From an uncultured Treponema sp. (GTDB lineage Bacteria > Spirochaetota > Spirochaetia > Treponematales > Treponemataceae), in the NCBI GenBank assembly GCA_937890485.1, contig CALBXN010000119.1, forward strand, positions 62,001 through 126,000: DNA of 64,000 nt, given 5' to 3'. Made by a program: the position numbers and the translations under genes. The first letter of the stretch is position 1. Each line of letters starts with the position of its first letter. Below the pieces are notes generated by a model. That model searched no databases, had not been told where the DNA came from, and saw only the letters and a list, made by a program, of their open reading frames with translations. Positions 59,558 to 64,000 of this stretch are shown piece by piece.

Positions 59558-60190
59558 ATGGCAGTAAGTTTAAAGAAAAATGAATCAGTAAGTCTTTCAA
59601 AGGCAGTGGAAGAACTTGCGAATTTAACAATTGGATTAGGTTGGGATGTGGCAAAACGTGGTCATAGTATCGACTGTGATTCTTCTGTTATTGTATTAAC
59701 AGGAAATAATAAACCTAAATCAAAAGGAATGCTTGGTGGACTTTTCAAAAAAGCAGAAGAAAATACAGGAGTAGGAACATTACAGCGTACAAGTGATGTT
59801 GTTTACTTCGGAAATCGCAGACATTCAAGTGGATGTATTTATCATAATGGCGATAATCTGACTGGTGCTGGCGATGGTGATGATGAACAGATTAATGTAA
59901 ATCTTAAGGATATGCCAGCCGATGTTAAGAGAATTGTTGTGGTTGTTAATATCTATGCTTGCAGAAGTAGAGGACAGCATTTCGGAATGATTGACAATTG
60001 CTATGCAAGAATTGTTGATAATGGAACAAGAAAAGAAATTTGTCGTTATAATCTATCAGAAGATTACAGTGGAAAGACTGCAATGATTCTTGGTGAATTA
60101 TATAGAGAAAATAATGAATGGCACTTTAAAGCCATTGGGGAAGGAACTACTGACGCAGATATTAAGAGTCTTGCTGCAAGATATGAATAA
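59558..60190 (+). CDS. TerD-family protein 2, with insertion
   Basis: 210 residues, ATG after AAGGAG. Same TerD layout (LGWDVAKRGHSIDCDSS, GDGDDEQINVNL, ELYRENNEWHFKAIG). Residues ~48-68 form a Lys/Gly-rich insertion not found in the two flanking paralogues. A Cys replaces an acidic residue at one probable Ca2+ site (IDCDSS), so metal binding may differ. Confidence 0.92.
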   Translation: MAVSLKKNESVSLSKAVEELANLTIGLGWDVAKRGHSIDCDSSVIVLTGNNKPKSKGMLGGLFKKAEENTGVGTLQRTSDVVYFGNRRHSSGCIYHNGDNLTGAGDGDDEQINVNLKDMPADVKRIVVVVNIYACRSRGQHFGMIDNCYARIVDNGTRKEICRYNLSEDYSGKTAMILGELYRENNEWHFKAIGEGTTDADIKSLAARYE

Positions 60191-60201
60191 GGAGGAACAA
60201 G

Positions 60202-60780
60202 ATGTCTGTAAGCCTTAGTAAAAATGAAAAGGTGGCACTGTCAAAAGATAACAGTGTCACCAAAGTTAAAGTTTGTTTAGGGTGGGAAACTGCCAAATAT
60301 GATGATGATGGAGATTTCGACTTAGATTCCTCTTGTTTTGCAATTCAGAAAAATGGAATGACACGTTGCGATGAAGATTTTGTATTCTATGGGAATCTTA
60401 AACACCCTAGTGGTGCAATTACACATACTGGAGATGATCTCGTTGGTGGTGGCAATAAGGATAATGAAGTAATCTTAGTTGATTTATCTAAAGTTCCAAA
60501 GTATGTAGAGAGAATTGTATTCACCACAACAATTTTTGAAGCAGAACGTAGAATGCAGAATTTTGGCATGGTGAATAACTCATTTATTCGTGTAGTAGAT
60601 GATACTACTGGTAAAGAAATCCTTCGTTATGATTTAAAAGAAACGTTTGATTCGGAAACTGCAGTTATTGTCGGAGAAATCTATAAAGATGGAAATGGAT
60701 GGAAATTCAAGGCTATTGGAGAAGGTTTTGATGGTGGACTTGCTAAAATATGTGATAAGTTTGGTATTGAAGTAGAGTAA
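60202..60780 (+). CDS. TerD-family protein 3
   Basis: 192 residues, ATG after AAGGAGG. VCLGWETAKYDDDGDFDLDSS and GGNKDNEVILVDL are Ca2+-site segments; the end KFKAIGEGFDGGLAKIC matches TerD. The third tandem paralogue, probably from duplication with later divergence. Confidence 0.92.
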   Translation: MSVSLSKNEKVALSKDNSVTKVKVCLGWETAKYDDDGDFDLDSSCFAIQKNGMTRCDEDFVFYGNLKHPSGAITHTGDDLVGGGNKDNEVILVDLSKVPKYVERIVFTTTIFEAERRMQNFGMVNNSFIRVVDDTTGKEILRYDLKETFDSETAVIVGEIYKDGNGWKFKAIGEGFDGGLAKICDKFGIEVE

Positions 60781-60794
60781 GGAGAAACAAGAAT

Positions 60795-61544
60795 ATGACA
60801 AATACTATGTTTATTATCGGTGTAATTATTGTGTTGGTTGTAATTGCATTAATTTTAAATAAACCAATGAGACAGCAGTTACTTATTAAGTTTCGTGGAA
60901 GAACAGAACAGATTGCACGTAATGATGCCTCTACACCTGAAGGTGCAGCAGATTATTTCAATAATGCTATCAGAGAAAAAGAAAATTTGTATGGTAGTGC
61001 AAATCGCTCATATACAGAAATCTCAGGTAAGTTAGATGAAACAGAAAAAGAGCAGTATCTTCTCAAAAAGGAACTTATGAAGGTTGACAAACAGATTGGT
61101 GATTGCTTAGATGCAAATGATGAAGATACAGCAAGAACATATGCAATGCGAAAAGTGACTATTTCAGAAAAAATTGAAATTCTTGATGAAACTATTGTTG
61201 AGTTAAGAAAAGCAAAAGAGCAGCAGGAAGAAATTCGTGATGCAATTAAGTCTGAATTAGATGCACTCAAAGAAGAAAAGGAACGTACAATTTATCGTTT
61301 AGAAGCAGACCAGCAGATTATCAGACTTCACGAAGGAATGAACACAGAAGCAAGCACAAGCGAAAGTGATCGTATGCTTGAAAGAGTGCGTGAAGGTGCG
61401 AAAAAAACACGTGAAAGAGCTGCCGGATCTCAGATTGCATATGATACAAGTGCAACAGCACAGAATCGTAGATTAGAAGCAGCAGAAAGAGAAAGAGAAG
61501 CACAGAATGTCCTTGATAGCTTCAAGCGTCAGAGGGGTAAATAA
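60795..61544 (+). CDS. PspA/IM30-like coiled-coil protein with membrane anchor
   Basis: 249 residues, ATG after AAGGAG. Residues 3-22 (NTMFIIGVIIVLVVIALIL) are a membrane helix; residues ~50-175 are a PspA/Vipp1-like coiled coil (long charged heptads). Ordinary PspA has no N-terminal transmembrane helix. Encoded with TerD proteins and the ATPase; such proteins often accompany Ter loci in membrane-stress systems. Confidence 0.7.
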   Translation: MTNTMFIIGVIIVLVVIALILNKPMRQQLLIKFRGRTEQIARNDASTPEGAADYFNNAIREKENLYGSANRSYTEISGKLDETEKEQYLLKKELMKVDKQIGDCLDANDEDTARTYAMRKVTISEKIEILDETIVELRKAKEQQEEIRDAIKSELDALKEEKERTIYRLEADQQIIRLHEGMNTEASTSESDRMLERVREGAKKTRERAAGSQIAYDTSATAQNRRLEAAEREREAQNVLDSFKRQRGK

Positions 61545-61545
61545 A

Positions 61546-61635
61546 TTGATAGTATTAAATATCGGTGTATTTGTTATGATTCTTGCAGTAACATTTGGTG
61601 CTGGATTTATCTTTGGAAGAAAGAAAAGGAAATAA
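61546..61635 (+). CDS. Single-pass membrane peptide (29 aa), TTG start
   Basis: TTG start 1 nt after the PspA-like stop, with AGGGG upstream. Hydrophobic core (VFVMILAVTFGAGFIF) with a basic tail (GRKKRK). Last gene before a terminator, so probably the end of the Ter operon. Confidence 0.5.
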   Translation: MIVLNIGVFVMILAVTFGAGFIFGRKKRK

Positions 61636-61640
61636 AAAAT

Positions 61641-61674
61641 ATATAGTAGTCAGGTGACTGGCTACTATATTTTC
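61641..61674 (+). terminator. Terminator of the Ter operon
   Basis: ATATAGTAG and CTACTATAT pair perfectly (9 bp), followed by TTTT. Confidence 0.78.
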
Positions 61675-61689
61675 AAATAGGTGACTGTT

Positions 61690-62166
61690 ATGAAAAAACT
61701 CGATCCGAATTTGGATGGCAAAACACATATTAATGTGTATAGTGGGAGCAGAACAGAGCTTGGCAGAATGTTAAGCAATTTTTACAGAGAGAAGATTTTG
61801 ACTAAAGATGGAGAATTCATGTCAGTTGAAGCATATTGGTTTTGGCTTGGAATTTCTCCAGATTGTGAATTTAGGGATAGTCTGCGTGACTTATCTGGAT
61901 ATGAGGCGAAAAAGTGTGGCACACAATTACGTACTGCATACCCAGGAGAGCCTATTGAAGATTTCGAGGATCGTATAATTAGAGCCATTTGGTTCAAAGT
62001 GAAACGGCATGTAGATTTATTTTTGCCGGAATATGAAAATCTTCCACTAAAGCATTATTATGTATACGGAAAAGGAACAATAAAAGACGTGTACGGAAAG
62101 TATTGGTGGATGATAGAGGCACAAGAGAAAATGAAAGCATACATATACAGAGAGGTACGGAAATGA
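61690..62166 (+). CDS. NADAR-like (YbiA-type) protein
   Basis: 158 residues from the ATG at 61690 after AGGTGA. INVYSGSRTELGRMLSNFY, GEFMSVEAYWFW and LSGYEAKKCGTQLR are the successive conserved blocks of the NADAR superfamily, which acts on NAD/ADP-ribose compounds; some members remove ADP-ribose from guanine in DNA. Its start overlaps no gene; its end overlaps the SleB-like gene by 4 nt. Confidence 0.72.
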   Translation: MKKLDPNLDGKTHINVYSGSRTELGRMLSNFYREKILTKDGEFMSVEAYWFWLGISPDCEFRDSLRDLSGYEAKKCGTQLRTAYPGEPIEDFEDRIIRAIWFKVKRHVDLFLPEYENLPLKHYYVYGKGTIKDVYGKYWWMIEAQEKMKAYIYREVRK

Positions 62167-62786
62167 GAAAATTTATTGTATTGTTATGTGCAGTTCTTCT
62201 AACTTTATCAGTTGGAATTGGTGTCAATGCATCCAACGAAAATAAAAATGATGAAGTTGTTACTGTAACAAATAAACAACCAAAAATAAAAGAAGAAACC
62301 GTAGAAGTTAAAGGTGAAATGGTAAGGAAAACAACTGCACCTACTATAGAATCCACTATTGAATCTACGGAAGTAATCGAAGAAACAACGGTAGAACCAA
62401 TTGAAACAGAAGTTGTAGCAAAACCTTTATATACAGATGAAGAGTTATATGTATTGTCGCACGTGATTAATGGTGAAGCAGAAGGATGTTCGTGGGAAGA
62501 AAAGCTATGGGTTGGATCAGTTGTATTAAATAGAGTTGATAGTCATAGATATCCAGATACCATTTATGAGGTAGTGTTTGACAAAGGGCAATATGCTTGT
62601 ACATGGGATGGAAATTATGACAAAGAGCCAATTCAAGAGTCAATTGATGCAGCTATTTATCTTTTAGAAAATGGTAGCGTTTTACCAAGATATGTAATTT
62701 TCCAGGCACAATTTAAACAAGGCAATGCAACATATGACGTGATAGGCAATACATATTTTTGTTATTACAAAGAGGACGTGGAATAA
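62163..62786 (+). CDS. Secreted cell-wall hydrolase, SleB-like
   Basis: 207 residues from the ATG at 62163. A signal peptide (KFIVLLCAVLLTLSVGIGV) is followed by a Thr/Glu-rich linker and a ~110-residue catalytic domain with VLSHVINGEAEG (catalytic Glu), GSVVLNRV and GQYACTWDG, the SleB/Hydrolase_2 pattern that cuts peptidoglycan. Export suggests action on the outside, such as lysis or wall remodelling during infection. Confidence 0.85.
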   Translation: MRKFIVLLCAVLLTLSVGIGVNASNENKNDEVVTVTNKQPKIKEETVEVKGEMVRKTTAPTIESTIESTEVIEETTVEPIETEVVAKPLYTDEELYVLSHVINGEAEGCSWEEKLWVGSVVLNRVDSHRYPDTIYEVVFDKGQYACTWDGNYDKEPIQESIDAAIYLLENGSVLPRYVIFQAQFKQGNATYDVIGNTYFCYYKEDVE

Positions 62787-63932
62787 ATGAGCGAGTTAAA
62801 TATGAATTGGGAAATCCTGGCGAATAAAGATTATGCATTTTTGACAGAGAACCCCCTCTTAAACAATAATATTATTCTTTTGACTTTGGGTGGTAGTCAT
62901 GCGTATGGCACAAATAATGAGAACAGCGATATTGATGTACGTGGTGTAATGTTTAATCCAATGAGCACATTGCTTGGGAATGGGGATTTTGAGCAGTTTG
63001 AAGATAAAAAGACTGACACAACGGTTTATGGATTAAACAAGTACATTGGGCTGTTAATGAATTGCAATCCAAATGTTATTGAATCTTTAGGGTGTAAGCC
63101 GGAACATTATATTATTTTGACAAAAGAGGGGCAGCAGCTTCTTGATAACAGAAAAATGTTCCTATCAAGACGTGCTATTAATTCTTTTGGTGGATATGCA
63201 AATGCACAGTTACGAAGATTACAAAATGCTTTAGCAAGAGATAATTACCCACAGGCAGAAAAAGAGAAACATATTCTAGGATCTATTACACATGCAATGG
63301 ATAGTATTGTGCAAAGATATCATAAAATTGATGGTAGACCTATCAATTATAGTTTTAGCAAGGATGATGGTGCGTTAGTACATGCGATGAAAGAGTATAA
63401 TGCACGAATGCTGAATATGGAACATTTCAAGAAGTTTGAATATGGTAGTATTTGTTTATACTTGGATGAATCCGAACGTGATGACATGGATGCAGAAGTA
63501 TATATGAATGCGATTTTGCATCATTATCCGTTAAGAGATTATAAAAGCATTTGGAATGAATTGAATACAATCGTAAAAGATTATGAAAAATTAGGCAAGA
63601 GAAATACAAAGAAAGATGACTTGCATTTGAACAAACATGCGATGCATCTTGTTCGCTTATATTTAATGTGTATTGATATTCTTACAAAAGAAGAAATCAT
63701 TACATATCGTTCCGAAGAACATGATTTATTAATGGATATTAGAAATGGAAAATTTCAAAAAGAAGATGGTGGTTATCGCCCTGAGTTTTTTGAAATGATT
63801 GATGATCTTGAAAATAAGATGGAAGATGCTGCAGAAAATACAAGTTTGCCATCAATGCCAAATCGTGAAGCAGTAGAAGAAATGTTAATTGAGATGAATA
63901 AGCAACATATTTTAGGATTGGAGAAAGAATAG
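62787..63932 (+). CDS. Predicted nucleotidyltransferase
   Basis: 381 residues; starts right after the preceding stop. GGSHAYGTNNENSDIDVRGV is the pol-beta-type nucleotidyltransferase motif (GSxxxG...DxD), followed by a helical region. Resembles phage/bacterial YcgL-type nucleotidyltransferases. Substrate unknown; tRNA, RNA or protein modification are possible. Confidence 0.8.
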   Translation: MSELNMNWEILANKDYAFLTENPLLNNNIILLTLGGSHAYGTNNENSDIDVRGVMFNPMSTLLGNGDFEQFEDKKTDTTVYGLNKYIGLLMNCNPNVIESLGCKPEHYIILTKEGQQLLDNRKMFLSRRAINSFGGYANAQLRRLQNALARDNYPQAEKEKHILGSITHAMDSIVQRYHKIDGRPINYSFSKDDGALVHAMKEYNARMLNMEHFKKFEYGSICLYLDESERDDMDAEVYMNAILHHYPLRDYKSIWNELNTIVKDYEKLGKRNTKKDDLHLNKHAMHLVRLYLMCIDILTKEEIITYRSEEHDLLMDIRNGKFQKEDGGYRPEFFEMIDDLENKMEDAAENTSLPSMPNREAVEEMLIEMNKQHILGLEKE

Positions 63933-64000
63933 TGGAACAGAAGAACAAAGATGATTTGTTTAGCAAGCTAAATCGCCATATTGAAAGATGCGAAAAATGC
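63932..64000 (+). CDS. Start of a hypothetical protein, cut by window edge
   Basis: A GTG overlapping the previous stop by one base, with GGAG upstream, opens a frame that runs to the window end. The 23 visible residues are charged and end in CEKC, perhaps the first half of a zinc site. Confidence 0.5.
   Translation, partial: MEQKNKDDLFSKLNRHIERCEKC

Overview
The window is part of the genome of a large tailed bacteriophage (or its prophage form) of a low-GC Gram-positive, probably clostridial, host. Evidence: a leftward head and packaging module (major capsid, protease-scaffold, portal, large terminase), a 23-gene tRNA cluster, a phage-type tmRNA, and dense, short, mostly unrecognisable genes with strong GGAGG ribosome-binding sites and AT-rich DNA. 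No ribosomal or housekeeping region is present. All three stop codons are used as stops and no suppressor tRNA was seen, so the standard code applies.

Layout. 1-7.5 kb, minus strand: capsid protein (cut by the window edge), a probable decoration protein, a protease-scaffold fusion, portal, large terminase and a zinc-motif protein in the small-terminase position. 7.5-11.4 kb, minus strand: 23 tRNAs (18 amino acids; no Val or His seen) and two small structural genes. Interspersed with the tRNAs are six copies of an unrecognised RNA-like element whose closing stems differ in sequence but all pair. 11.4-17.8 kb, minus strand: a metallophosphoesterase, a zinc-ribbon protein and a 948-residue single-chain RNA polymerase of the two-barrel YonO/RdRP type. 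17.8-19.1 kb: a repeat-rich non-coding region between the leftward and rightward blocks.

19.1-64 kb, plus strand: an accessory region with about 70 genes. Many operons start with the same promoter (TTGACA, 16-17 bp, TATAAT-like), which carries a recurrent element close to AACAAGCAAAAATAAWGTT in or just before it, and often an ACACAACTT leader. Recognisable genes include a J-domain protein, a SprT-like metalloprotease broken by one extra G, a methyltransferase-helicase fusion, a protein with a possibly hypervariable C-type-lectin-like end, a DUF262 protein, a macro-domain protein, HU, tmRNA, a tyrosine recombinase, an NMN adenylyltransferase, FolD, lipoproteins, a calcium-type P-type ATPase, three TerD proteins, a PspA-like protein, a NADAR-like protein, a SleB-like hydrolase and a nucleotidyltransferase.

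The most notable system is at 51.48-53.83 kb: a compact Cas12f/TnpB-like nuclease of 542 residues with intact RuvC residues, between two different CRISPR mini-arrays. Both arrays have 36-nt repeats and mostly 30-nt spacers. Each array has its own upstream tracrRNA-like region. A base difference between the two repeats is matched by a compensating difference in the two anti-repeats. This looks like a phage-carried, self-contained type V-F-like CRISPR system with two guide families sharing one effector. Other genes suggest an arms-race and cell-takeover role: NAD/ADP-ribose genes (macro, NadM-like, NADAR-like), the methyltransferase-helicase, and a Ter/P-ATPase/PspA operon.
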